DNA of 64,000 nt from Mucilaginibacter agri (GTDB taxonomy: Bacteria; Bacteroidota; Bacteroidia; Sphingobacteriales; Sphingobacteriaceae). The stretch lies in the NCBI RefSeq assembly GCF_009928685.1, contig NZ_WWEO01000044.1, positions 837,685 to 901,684 of the forward strand. Direction: 5' to 3'. Shown here one piece after another: positions 9,024 to 16,913 of the stretch. The notes below the pieces were generated by a model. It worked only from the letters and a program-made list of their open reading frames with translations. It was not told the origin of the DNA and searched no databases. The translations under genes were made by a program, and so were the position numbers. Within the stretch, counting starts at the first letter, position 1, and every line of letters begins with the position of its first letter.

Positions 9024-9053
9024 AAAAAGGGACGCAATGAGCGTCCCTTTTTT
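9024..9053 (+). terminator. rho-independent terminator of aconitase
   Basis: A 7-bp stem GGGACGC/GCGTCCC with loop AATGA, preceded by an A run and followed by TTTTTT, 23 bases after the aconitase stop. Confidence 0.85.
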
Positions 9054-9071
9054 GGTTTAATAACTTCCCTC

Positions 9072-9183
9072 TCCGCCTCGTCATGCTGAACTTGTTTCAG
9101 CATCCCACAGGACAAGTTGGCGACTTTCATGATGCAGGCTTAACACGTGGGTTCCCGAAACAAGTTCGGGATGACGTGTTATG
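9072..9183. repeat. paired inverted palindromic repeat
   Basis: Two related units face each other: TCATGCTGAACTTGTTTCAGC at the left, and CCCGAAACAAGTTCGGGATGA at the right, whose reverse complement also contains GAACTTGTTTC. Each forms its own small hairpin, and AACACGT/ACGTGTT brackets the right one. This resembles the REP-like elements scattered between Bacteroidota genes. Confidence 0.6.
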
Positions 9184-9251
9184 AATCAGCCCCCGGTTTC
9201 AAAGGTTTAAACATCTTTGGGAAACGCAACAAATTCCCCATTTCCACAGCT

Positions 9252-9278
9252 AATTCCCCAATTTTTAATTGGGGAATT
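9252..9278. promoter_or_regulatory. stem-loop ahead of the small-peptide array
   Basis: A perfect 10-bp stem AATTCCCCAA/TTGGGGAATT with a 7-base loop. A partial copy of one arm (AAATTCCCCA) occurs at 9231-9240. It lies 128 bases before the first peptide gene. It could be a terminator-like end, an RNA structure or an operator; nothing decides which. Confidence 0.4.
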
Positions 9279-9405
9279 ATTCCATACTCCTAAAAAAAGC
9301 CTTAAAACTCACTTCAAGGCGCTTTTCACAGTTTTTCTCACATCGGTACACGTTTTGCCTTAACCTATACATCAATCGTTAATTAAAACTTTAAAACATA
9401 AAATC

Positions 9406-9498
9406 ATGAACAACTCAATCATCATCGCAGGTATCATCGCTCAGGCAGCTCCTTTATTCTTAGTAGTAAAAACTATCGCTAACAAATTCAATAGCTAA
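9406..9498 (+). CDS. tiny hydrophobic peptide, array member 1
   Basis: 30 residues from ATG 9406, preceded by AAAATC as in member 3. The core IIIAGIIAQAAPLFLVVK is a continuous hydrophobic stretch with Gln13 and Pro16, then a short cationic tail ending in NS. It shares the AGIIAQAAPL core with members 2 and 3 but differs in the tail (KTIANKFNS). One membrane-spanning or surface-lying helix is expected. Known proteins of this shape include phenol-soluble modulins and type I toxins such as Ldr and Ibs, but I see no specific family match. Confidence 0.7.
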   Translation: MNNSIIIAGIIAQAAPLFLVVKTIANKFNS

Positions 9499-9553
9499 GC
9501 ATTAAACCTTTTCAATTTTCAACCACTCTATATATCATAAAACAACAGAAATC

Positions 9554-9646
9554 ATGAATACTACAATCGTTATCGCCGGAATCATTGCTCAAGCAGCACC
9601 TTTAGTTTTAATTGCTAAAATCATTGCTTCAAGAGTTAATAACTAA
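9554..9646 (+). CDS. tiny hydrophobic peptide, array member 2
   Basis: 30 residues from ATG 9554. The product is identical in amino acids to member 3 although the genes differ at seven bases, all silent, which is strong evidence that the peptide is translated and under selection. Core IVIAGIIAQAAPLVLIAK followed by a tail with one Arg and a terminal NN. The start is preceded by GAAATC, and the gap from member 1 is 55 bases. Confidence 0.78.
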   Translation: MNTTIVIAGIIAQAAPLVLIAKIIASRVNN

Positions 9647-9685
9647 TCAGATCAACAAATTTTTCAACCTATAAAATCTAAAATC

Positions 9686-9778
9686 ATGAACACCACAATC
9701 GTTATCGCCGGAATCATTGCTCAAGCAGCTCCCTTAGTTTTAATAGCTAAAATCATCGCTTCAAGAGTTAACAACTAA
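9686..9778 (+). CDS. tiny hydrophobic peptide, array member 3
   Basis: 30 residues from ATG 9686, same protein as member 2. The silent differences are at Asn2, Thr3, Ala15, Pro16, Ile20, Ile24 and Asn29. The spacer before it (39 bases) ends in CTAAAATC just before the ATG, and the spacers after members 2 and 3 both begin TCAGAT, so gene plus spacer was duplicated as one unit and then diverged. Confidence 0.78.
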   Translation: MNTTIVIAGIIAQAAPLVLIAKIIASRVNN

Positions 9779-9812
9779 TCAGATTATAATTCACAACTAT
9801 AAACCTACAACC

Positions 9813-9899
9813 GTGACTAACCCAATCATCATCGCCAGCATAGCAGCTCCACTATACTTCGTTATAAAGAGCATTGCAGTAACTATCAACAATAAATAA
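9813..9899 (+). CDS. tiny hydrophobic peptide, array member 4 (divergent)
   Basis: 28 residues from a GTG at 9813. It keeps the plan of the others: polar start, IIIAS-I-AAPL core, Lys at 19 where the others have Lys at 22, and an NNK end. The middle is shorter by three residues. The alternative start and lower similarity make it the oldest or least constrained member. Confidence 0.6.
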   Translation: MTNPIIIASIAAPLYFVIKSIAVTINNK

Positions 9900-9921
9900 T
9901 ATGAAACAAAAGCAGAGAATG

Positions 9922-9964
9922 GAGAATTGATAAGCTCCTCTACTCAGATCACTTATCAATTCTC
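9922..9964 (+). terminator. stem-loop closing the small-peptide array
   Basis: A perfect 13-bp stem GAGAATTGATAAG/CTTATCAATTCTC with a 17-base loop, 23 bases after the last peptide gene. There is no T run, so it may be an mRNA 3' structure rather than a classical terminator. Confidence 0.45.
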
Positions 9965-10030
9965 TACTATATATTCCCTGCCGAATCAGGAAAGATCATC
10001 CTGAAACAATAACATCAACCCCGCGGCTAA

Positions 10031-10112
10031 TTATTCAGCCAAACGCTCCTTCAAAAACTTCCCGGTATACGAATCCGGGTGATTCACTAAATCTTCGGGC
10101 AAATCTTCAAAT
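10031..10112 (-). repeat. detached copy of the uvrA 3' end
   Basis: 82 bp matching 10747-10828, the last 27 codons and stop of uvrA, with five mismatches. Read in the uvrA frame, four mismatches are silent third-position changes and one changes Gly to Asp; the TAA stop is kept. Outside this block similarity ends abruptly. The pattern suggests a piece that evolved as part of a working uvrA and was then separated from it by an insertion. Confidence 0.85.
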
Positions 10113-10156
10113 TTCGTTCGCTAAATATTTAATACCTTGTATCAAATTCATGGTAT

Positions 10157-10735
10157 ATGTATTTTCTGAATAAATCTTTTCTATTTTTTGCCATTTCTCT
10201 CATATCTCTTTTCCCAAATAACATCAAGCCTGTATTTCTTAATGAGCCAACGAGTATAAAATATTCAAATGGTGAAATGAGTGTTAATCTGGAAACTATT
10301 GCCGCTAATAAAAACTTAGGAGCTTTAAAAGACAATCTAGTTCAAACCAAATTAATACCTTTTTATAAAGCGAATCAAATTCCAGACTTTATCAAAAGTT
10401 TCATAGAACAACTATCAGGTAGCAAGTTTACTATAGCCAATTCAGGAGAGGACTGGCAATGTTGCGACGCAGTTATTGACGAAAGCTTACCGGAAAGGCT
10501 ATTAATTTATGGCGGTAAAAGCGACAAGTACTATTTGTTAACTTATCTTACAGGTGGTGTAGGTGAAGTAACACATATTTTAATTATTAAGTATAATCAA
10601 AAATTGATCACCAATTTTTATACATGTACAACACCTAAAAAACTCGACAATAAAAATTCGATATTAGAATATTTAACAACTATTGAAAAGAAAAGGAACG
10701 TGTTATATATTTCTAAAAACAAACTCTTTTTATAG
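10157..10735 (+). CDS. unknown exported protein, cargo between uvrA-end repeats
   Basis: 192 residues with a hydrophobic signal-like start (FLNKSFLFFAISLISLFP). The rest shows no family I know; features are a CC pair in EDWQCCDAV and a region YYLLTYLTGGVGEVTHILII. An upstream in-frame ATG is not seen. The gene is AT-rich compared with its neighbours and lies exactly between the two uvrA 3'-end copies, tail to tail with uvrA (11-base gap), so it is probably acquired. Confidence 0.65.
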   Translation: MYFLNKSFLFFAISLISLFPNNIKPVFLNEPTSIKYSNGEMSVNLETIAANKNLGALKDNLVQTKLIPFYKANQIPDFIKSFIEQLSGSKFTIANSGEDWQCCDAVIDESLPERLLIYGGKSDKYYLLTYLTGGVGEVTHILIIKYNQKLITNFYTCTTPKKLDNKNSILEYLTTIEKKRNVLYISKNKLFL

Positions 10736-10746
10736 TATCTGTTCTA

Positions 10747-13566
10747 TTACTCAGCCAAACGCTCCTTCAAAAACTTCCCGGTATAAGAATCGGGATGATT
10801 CACTAAATCTTCGGGCAAACCTTCAAATACAAGTTTACCGCCCTTATCGCCACCCTCGGGGCCGATATCTATCACCCAGTCAGCGCTCTTAATCACGTCC
10901 ATATTGTGCTCGATAACAATAATGGTATTACCCTGATCTAATAGTGCATCAAACGATTTCAACAGCTTTTTAATATCCGCAAAGTGCAGGCCTGTAGTAG
11001 GCTCATCAAATATAAATAGCGTTTTACTTGTGTTGTTTCCTTTAATAAGGAATGATGCCAGCTTGATACGCTGAGCTTCACCACCAGATAATGTATTCGA
11101 CGATTGACCTAACTGTACATAACCCAAACCCACATCTACAAGCGGTTTTAGCTTACTGATAATCTTGGCTTCTTTTTTAAAGAACTCCAGAGCATTATCA
11201 ATGGTCATCTCCAATACTTCGGATACGTTTTTATCCTGGTACGTTATATCGAGTACATTTTGCTTAAAGCGCTTGCCGTTACAGTTTTCGCAAGGTAGAT
11301 AGATATCAGCCATGAACTGCATTTCTATCTTTACCTCGCCCTCGCCCTGGCAAACATCACAACGGCCTCCCTCTACGTTAAAGGAGAACGCCGAAGGCTT
11401 TAGTCCAGCGGCTTTAGCGGCAGGTTGCGAAGCGTAAAGATTTCGGATCTCGTCCCATGCCTTAACATAAGTAACCGGGTTCGAGCGCGATGAACGGCCG
11501 ATCGGATTTTGATCTACCAATTCTACTTGTTCTATCTGGGCGTAATCGCCCTCGATGGTATCGTAAGAACCCGTTTGCTCTCCGTTATAATTACCCAAAG
11601 CCTTCTGTAAAGCAGGAGCTAATATGCGTTTAACCAAACTGGTTTTACCCGAGCCTGATACACCAGTTACCACCGTTAATACACCCAACGGGAACTTGGC
11701 CGTAATATTCTGCAGGTTATTTTCCCTTGCGCCTTTAATTACAATCGAGTTGCTCCATTTGCGGCGATGCGCCGGTATGGCAATTTCTTCTTTACGGCTT
11801 AGATAACGGCCAGTTAAACTATCTTCGTCGGCAATGATCTCGTCATACGTTCCGGCAAAGATCATTTCGCCACCATGGGTACCAGCCTCGGGGCCAATAT
11901 CAATCAGATAATCGGCGGCCTGCATAATCTCTTCCTCGTGTTCTACCACTAAAACAGTGTTTCCGGCATCGCGCAACATTTTTAACACCGAAATTAATCG
12001 TTGCGTATCACGCGGGTGCAAACCGATGCTAGGCTCGTCTAATACGTATACCGACCCTACCAAACTACTACCTAAAGAAGTAGCCAGGTTTATACGCTGC
12101 GACTCGCCGCCTGATAAAGTATTCGACAAACGGTTAAGCGTTAAATAGCTTAAGCCTACATCATTTAAAAACGTTATGCGATTAGTGATTTCCGTTAACA
12201 AACGACGGGCTATCTTTTCATCGTGCGCATTTAGTTCCAGTCCCTTAAAAAACTCGAGGGCCTTATCTAAGGGCATCAACACAATATCTGTGATCGACTT
12301 TCCTGCTATCTTCACATATGATGCATCCTGACGCAGGCGGCTGCCCTTACACTCCGGACAAGTAGTTTTACCACGATAGCGCGACAAGATAACCCTGTAT
12401 TGAATTTTATAAGTTTGCTCTTCCAGCTCCTTAAAAAACTGATCTAAACCACGGAAGTATTGATTACCCTTCCATAGAACAGCTTTCTGCTCATCTGTTA
12501 ATTGGTTATATGGGCGATGGATCGGAAAATCAAACTTAAGAGCATGCTTCACCAAGGCATCGTTCCATTCGCGCATTTTTTCGCTACGCCATGGGGCAAT
12601 TGCACCTTCGTAAATGGTTTTGCTTTTATCCGGCACTACCAGGTCTTCATCAATGCCGATAATCTTACCATAGCCTTCGCAGCGCTTGCATGCCCCATAA
12701 GGATTATTGAAGCTGAAGAAGTTTGGTGATGGTTCTTCGAAACGCATGCCGTCCAATTCGAAGCGATCGCAAAAGAATGCTTCAGTTTCGTGCTCTGTAT
12801 CCGGGTGCGGATAACGAACGTAGCAATCTCCACGGCCTTCAAAAAAAGCTGTTTGCACCGAGTCACCCATCCGGCTCAGGGTTTCATCATCGGTATTTAC
12901 AGAAAGGCGGTCGACTACAATTTTAACCTGGTTTTCGCCAAGTGAATCATTTACAACAGACTCATCCTCCAAAACACTTTCTATACGGTTCAGCTGCCCG
13001 TTATACTCAATACGTACAAAACCCTTTTGCATCAGCACAGCCAGCTCTTCTTTTAACGAGCGGTTGTTGTGCGGATGCAGGGGACATAATATAGTAACCT
13101 GTGTTTCGGCAGGCAAGCTTGTTAAAAAGTTAATTACATCTGTAGTGCTATCTTTCTTTACACGCTTGCCCGAGATTGGCGAAAGCGTATGCCCAATGCG
13201 CGAGAAGAGCAGCTTCAGGTAATCATAGATCTCGGTAGACGTGCCCACAGTTGAACGCGGGTTAGAAGTAATTACTTTTTGTTCTATAGCAATAGCCGGA
13301 GCAATACCACGAATGTAATCTACATCGGGTTTATTCATGCGGCCTAAAAACTGGCGTGCGTAGCTGGAAAGACTTTCTACATACCGGCGCTGCCCCTCGG
13401 CATATAGGGTATCAAAAGCTAAAGACGATTTGCCAGACCCCGACATGCCGGTAATAACCACCAGCTTATTTTTAGGTATGGCAACGTCGATATTTTTGAG
13501 GTTATGAACCCTCGCGCCTTTTATAATAATATGTTGTTGTGGATCTGCTTCTGCTGCTTTACTCAT
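10747..13566 (-). CDS. uvrA: excinuclease ABC subunit UvrA
   Basis: 939 residues, normal length. UvrA dimers scan DNA for bulky lesions and load UvrB in nucleotide excision repair. Both ATPase modules are complete: Walker A GMSGSGKSSLAF near 40 and GVSGSGKTSLVKR near 640, signatures LSGGESQRINLA and LSGGEAQRIKLA, and Walker B VYVLDEPSIGLH and LFIFDEPTTGLH. Zinc-binding Cys pairs appear as CKRCEGYG, CPECKGSR, CDVCQGEGE and CENCNGKRF. Its final 27 codons are the copy that matches the detached block at 10031-10112. Confidence 0.98.
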   Translation of the reverse strand: MSKAAEADPQQHIIIKGARVHNLKNIDVAIPKNKLVVITGMSGSGKSSLAFDTLYAEGQRRYVESLSSYARQFLGRMNKPDVDYIRGIAPAIAIEQKVITSNPRSTVGTSTEIYDYLKLLFSRIGHTLSPISGKRVKKDSTTDVINFLTSLPAETQVTILCPLHPHNNRSLKEELAVLMQKGFVRIEYNGQLNRIESVLEDESVVNDSLGENQVKIVVDRLSVNTDDETLSRMGDSVQTAFFEGRGDCYVRYPHPDTEHETEAFFCDRFELDGMRFEEPSPNFFSFNNPYGACKRCEGYGKIIGIDEDLVVPDKSKTIYEGAIAPWRSEKMREWNDALVKHALKFDFPIHRPYNQLTDEQKAVLWKGNQYFRGLDQFFKELEEQTYKIQYRVILSRYRGKTTCPECKGSRLRQDASYVKIAGKSITDIVLMPLDKALEFFKGLELNAHDEKIARRLLTEITNRITFLNDVGLSYLTLNRLSNTLSGGESQRINLATSLGSSLVGSVYVLDEPSIGLHPRDTQRLISVLKMLRDAGNTVLVVEHEEEIMQAADYLIDIGPEAGTHGGEMIFAGTYDEIIADEDSLTGRYLSRKEEIAIPAHRRKWSNSIVIKGARENNLQNITAKFPLGVLTVVTGVSGSGKTSLVKRILAPALQKALGNYNGEQTGSYDTIEGDYAQIEQVELVDQNPIGRSSRSNPVTYVKAWDEIRNLYASQPAAKAAGLKPSAFSFNVEGGRCDVCQGEGEVKIEMQFMADIYLPCENCNGKRFKQNVLDITYQDKNVSEVLEMTIDNALEFFKKEAKIISKLKPLVDVGLGYVQLGQSSNTLSGGEAQRIKLASFLIKGNNTSKTLFIFDEPTTGLHFADIKKLLKSFDALLDQGNTIIVIEHNMDVIKSADWVIDIGPEGGDKGGKLVFEGLPEDLVNHPDSYTGKFLKERLAE

Positions 13567-13815
13567 CGGTGTGGATATCCTGTCTTTTAAGAGGTTGCAA
13601 AAATCCTAAAAGATTTAGCATATTCCAAATAGACACATAAAAAACTACATATAACACAGAAACCCGGTATAACAGTTTTTCAAATTAATTTGTTTTTTAA
13701 CGAATTAATTGTTTTATTTGGTATAACAAATCTAAAAGAAAGAGGAACCCCTATAGATTAGAACTTTACTTAAACAAGTATTTTTATAATTAATTACGTT
13801 TAAAGTAGTAGTTCT
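13567..13815. other. AT-rich divergent intergenic region
   Basis: 249 bases between uvrA and the sigma factor genes, holding the promoters of both. GGTATAACA occurs twice (near 13665 and 13720), but no clear TAnnTTTG box was found. Confidence 0.4.
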
Positions 13816-14400
13816 ATGGATTTTCAATTGAAAAGTGATCAGGAATTAATCCATCTTTATGTTGCTGGCGATGAGGGGGGCTTAGTGGAATTGATTCGCC
13901 GATACCAATCTAAAATATACACTTCTATATATTTACTGGTAAAAGACCAATATCTGGCCGAAGATATCTTTCAGGATACCTTTATAAAAGTTATTAATAC
14001 CCTCAAAGCAGGCAAGTACAATGAAGAAGGTAAGTTTTTACCATGGGTTACCCGTATTGGCCATAACCTGGTAATAGACCATTTCCGTCGCGAAAAACGC
14101 ACCCCGTTAGTTAGTAATGGCGAAGACTTTGATATTTTTGAAGTATTAGGCCATTATGACGAAAGCACAGAGGACAAAATGGTGCGTGAGCAAACCCATA
14201 AAGATCTTAAAACACTGATCCACTTGTTGCCTGCTGAGCAAAAAGAGGTATTAATTATGCGCCACTACGGCGACTTAAGCTTTAAAGAAATTGCCGATAT
14301 AACCGAAGTAAGCATAAATACAGCCCTTGGCCGTATGCGTTACGCCCTAAACAACCTGCGTAAAATGATGCAGACTAAAGAGTTAAGTTTAAAAAACTAA
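13816..14400 (+). CDS. ECF-type RNA polymerase sigma factor
   Basis: 194 residues with sigma region 2 (YLAEDIFQDTFIKVINTL, then FLPWVTRIGHNLVIDHFRR, about 50-95) and region 4 (LSFKEIADITEVSINTALGRMRYAL, about 155-180). No anti-sigma gene with a membrane segment lies beside it. A near-identical type sits by uvrA/nth in many Bacteroidota and appears housekeeping rather than part of a FecI/FecR uptake system. Regulon not deducible. Confidence 0.9.
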   Translation: MDFQLKSDQELIHLYVAGDEGGLVELIRRYQSKIYTSIYLLVKDQYLAEDIFQDTFIKVINTLKAGKYNEEGKFLPWVTRIGHNLVIDHFRREKRTPLVSNGEDFDIFEVLGHYDESTEDKMVREQTHKDLKTLIHLLPAEQKEVLIMRHYGDLSFKEIADITEVSINTALGRMRYALNNLRKMMQTKELSLKN

Positions 14401-14471
14401 TTAATTTTTTAATTAATTAAAATAATCCATTTAAGCTTGCGTTTGTTATCTTATACAAACTTTACAAGCTT

Positions 14472-14672
14472 ATGGGTGAAATTTTTACAACTACTTTTTT
14501 AAATGTAATCAATAACCAGGACGCTATGGATAAGTCAACAGTTATAGAGAACATGGATGGTGATGAAATGTTGTTTTATCACGCCATACGTACAGATTTG
14601 GATAAACTTCAATTGAAACCAAATCTGCAAACAATACATAACATCTTGAATTACTCAAAGCAAGTGCGTTAG
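14472..14672 (+). CDS. conserved small protein after the sigma factor
   Basis: 66 residues, or 48 if translation begins at the ATG at 14526. Acidic helical protein with no domain I can name (DEMLFYHAIRTDLDKLQLKP, then TIHNILNYSKQV). It follows the sigma gene by 71 bases and ends before a strong terminator, so it is probably co-transcribed with it. A role tied to that sigma factor is possible but unproven. Confidence 0.6.
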   Translation: MGEIFTTTFLNVINNQDAMDKSTVIENMDGDEMLFYHAIRTDLDKLQLKPNLQTIHNILNYSKQVR

Positions 14673-14681
14673 ATGATCTTT

Positions 14682-14715
14682 AACAAGAGCCCTGATTTTC
14701 ATCGGGGCTCTTGTT
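14682..14715 (+). terminator. rho-independent terminator between the small protein gene and nth
   Basis: AACAAGAGCCC pairs with GGGCTCTTGTT around a 12-base loop, ending 11 bases before the nth ATG. It shows that any nth start upstream of 14727 would lie inside a terminator. Confidence 0.7.
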
Positions 14716-14722
14716 ATATTTG
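14715..14722 (+). promoter_or_regulatory. -7 box at the nth start
   Basis: TATATTTG, a perfect TAnnTTTG, only four bases before the ATG at 14727. If used, the nth mRNA would have almost no leader. Confidence 0.35.
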
Positions 14723-14726
14723 TGCA

Positions 14727-15488
14727 ATGCTTAAACAAGAACGTTACCGTCTCTTTGTAGATTATTTTTCGAAGAACCAGCCCAACGCAGTTACCGAACT
14801 GCATTATTCAAACCCGTTCGAGCTGCTGATAGCGGTTATACTTTCGGCGCAATGCACAGATAAGCGTATTAACCAAGTTACCCCTGCCCTTTTTGAACGC
14901 TACCCCACGCCGCAATCATTGGCGGAATCCACCGTGGAAGAAGTTTTCTCCTACATTCGCAGCGTAAGCTATCCTAACAACAAAGCCAAACACCTTGTAG
15001 GTATGGGCCAAATGCTGGTTGAGAAATTTAACAGCGAAGTGCCCGACAATATGGCCGACCTGCAGAAGCTTCCCGGTGTGGGCCGCAAAACAGCAAACGT
15101 TATTGTATCTGTAATTTTTGATGTTCCGGCCATTGCGGTAGACACCCACGTGTTCCGCGTATCCAACCGGATTGGTTTAACTACTAATGCGCGCACGCCG
15201 CTTGCTGTAGAAAAACAGTTGATTGAGCACTTACCCAAATCAACCCTGAGCATAGCTCATCACTGGTTAATATTACATGGCCGCTATATATGCATAGCCC
15301 GCAAACCAAAATGTGAGATCTGCCCGCTTACCTACTTTTGTAAATATTATGAAAAGAATAATACAGAAAGTGCCTTGTTGAAAGCCGAAGCCGCCAAACA
15401 AAAGAAACTGGTAGCCGCCAAAAAGAAAAAGCAAAATGCGGCTACACATAAGGCATTGAAGAAGATTAGTGTGGATAAGAATAGCTAG
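14727..15488 (+). CDS. nth: endonuclease III
   Basis: 253 residues from ATG 14727. An upstream ATG at 14673 exists but the terminator between the two excludes it. This DNA glycosylase/AP lyase removes oxidised pyrimidines in base excision repair. Visible hallmarks are the helix-hairpin-helix LPGVGRKTANVI with the catalytic Lys, the catalytic Asp in VDTHVFRVSNRIGL, and the [4Fe-4S] set C-x6-C-x2-C-x5-C in CIARKPKCEICPLTYFC. The C-terminus has a lysine-rich tail of about 35 residues beyond the iron-sulfur loop, which may aid DNA binding. Confidence 0.96.
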   Translation: MLKQERYRLFVDYFSKNQPNAVTELHYSNPFELLIAVILSAQCTDKRINQVTPALFERYPTPQSLAESTVEEVFSYIRSVSYPNNKAKHLVGMGQMLVEKFNSEVPDNMADLQKLPGVGRKTANVIVSVIFDVPAIAVDTHVFRVSNRIGLTTNARTPLAVEKQLIEHLPKSTLSIAHHWLILHGRYICIARKPKCEICPLTYFCKYYEKNNTESALLKAEAAKQKKLVAAKKKKQNAATHKALKKISVDKNS

Positions 15489-16561
15489 TTCAACAGCTTA
15501 AAATCTTTGCCATCATATCTGCCAATGCCATCATTTTGAGTAAGCAGATATAAATTTCCTTCATCGTCAAACTGCATCTTCAATACATTCATGGGGGAGC
15601 CAACTGCGTCAGGTTGTCCATTTCTCCAGTGTAACGCAGGTGAAGCGATTTTGGTCCAATTTGCTATTTGCGAAAGGTCGCCATTAATTTTTCCTCTATA
15701 TAAACCCGTTTGGCTATAAAAGTAAAAACAACTATCTAAATTATTATATGTAGCTGGACCAATGTACTCGCCAGGCTGCCTCTTTTGTAATATTTTTCCT
15801 TTTTCACTATATGTTTTCCAAGTCGACTCACTATTAAAGACATTGATAAACCTTCCGTTTGCAATCTTCACTATACAGCCAAATGTTAGCATGTGTTCCA
15901 AGCCACACGATAAATAGATAGAGTTTCCATCGCTAAATATTGACTTTACAGGTTCCAAATCAATCTTAAACCCATTCAAGACAGGCTTAATAAACTTATT
16001 TGTTTTAGTATCAAAAACAAATAGGTTTCCTCCCCATTCACCATGTCCAAAACCTATCCAAAGTTTATCATCCTTATCCATAAATATAGCAGACGGTTTA
16101 CCCCAGCCGCCTATTTGCTTATTCAATCTTAAACTGATATCGGGCTTGTAAGTCTTTTTGCTCGACAAATCTTCAATGCCATTGATTGTTAAGGCAAACC
16201 CTTTATCACTACTATTATAAATAACATTCCAAATATCAGATCTTGCTTTGTTAATCGCAGTGAATTGTCGCGTTTCAGGGTCGAATCTTTCTATTTTCCT
16301 ACCTGTTGTAGCAACAAATATGTCGTGGCTTTTCGTTAATGTTATAGCATTTACAATTGCACTATTATTAATATCTGAGTCAATTGATTTTCCGCTTTTA
16401 ATATAAAACATGTTTATTTTGCCACTATCTGTAAGCAACACAATAAGACTATCCTTTATTACAAAATCTATATAATTTGATTTTTTAACCGGTTTCGCTC
16501 TACAGTTTGAAAGAAATAAGCTGCATCCGAACATGCAAAAGAATAATATCCGTCTAAGCAT
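15485..16561 (-). CDS. lipoprotein with a beta-propeller-like repeat body
   Basis: 358 residues. The start has a signal peptide and lipobox (FGCSLFLSNC), so it is an envelope lipoprotein. Repeated blade-like segments (DIFVATTGRKIERFDPET, KDDKLWIGFGHGEWG, GNLFVFDTKTNKF, EGNLYLLTQNDGIGRYDGK) resemble the two-component-regulator propeller or NHL type. No catalytic or signalling domain is attached. The stop overlaps the nth stop region by four bases, tail to tail. Ligand unknown. Confidence 0.65.
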   Translation of the reverse strand: MLRRILFFCMFGCSLFLSNCRAKPVKKSNYIDFVIKDSLIVLLTDSGKINMFYIKSGKSIDSDINNSAIVNAITLTKSHDIFVATTGRKIERFDPETRQFTAINKARSDIWNVIYNSSDKGFALTINGIEDLSSKKTYKPDISLRLNKQIGGWGKPSAIFMDKDDKLWIGFGHGEWGGNLFVFDTKTNKFIKPVLNGFKIDLEPVKSIFSDGNSIYLSCGLEHMLTFGCIVKIANGRFINVFNSESTWKTYSEKGKILQKRQPGEYIGPATYNNLDSCFYFYSQTGLYRGKINGDLSQIANWTKIASPALHWRNGQPDAVGSPMNVLKMQFDDEGNLYLLTQNDGIGRYDGKDFKLLN

Positions 16562-16913
16562 AAGGTTTAAATCTTACACTAATATAGTGATAAGAAATAC
16601 TGTGGATAAAGATATTTGATTCTACCTTATAGGTTAGGTAAGTTTACCAAATATTTAAGAGAGTTATCAGTCAGTTCGCGTTAGGAATAGTAGTGAAAAG
16701 CCCGGAATGAAGCGCAGCGGAATGAGGACTTGTAACGGATAGCCCGGCCGGAGGCAACACCCACAACAAATATCGCATATATTCTAATAGCAGAAGATTC
16801 TTCACTATCGCTCTGAATGACAAAAAAGCAAACCAATTCGCCTAAAAAAATAATTACTAATTTTTTTAGCATTTAATAAAAATAATATTACATTTGTTCA
16901 AGAAACAACGAAA
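16562..16913. other. intergenic region with an interspersed-repeat-like segment
   Basis: Between the lipoprotein and recA. From 16681 to about 16830 the sequence is GC-richer than its surroundings and reads GCCCGGAATGAAGCGCAGCG, GGATAGCCCGGCCGGAGG and CTTCACTATCGCTCTGAATG. It has no credible gene and looks like a dispersed repeat. The recA promoter lies at its right end. Confidence 0.4.
16889..16896 (+). promoter_or_regulatory. -7 box of the recA promoter
   Basis: TACATTTG matches TAnnTTTG exactly, 17 bases before the recA ATG. No LexA-type palindrome was recognised near it. Confidence 0.5.

Noticed and set aside
9406..9899. CRISPR-like or simple repeat array
   Set aside because: The repeating unit is a coding frame with silent differences between copies; spacers are short and related, not unique 30-base spacers between identical repeats.
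10129..10335. Minus-strand open frame across the start of the exported protein gene
   Set aside because: It is a shadow of the plus-strand gene, without plausible start or family, and runs into the displaced uvrA end.
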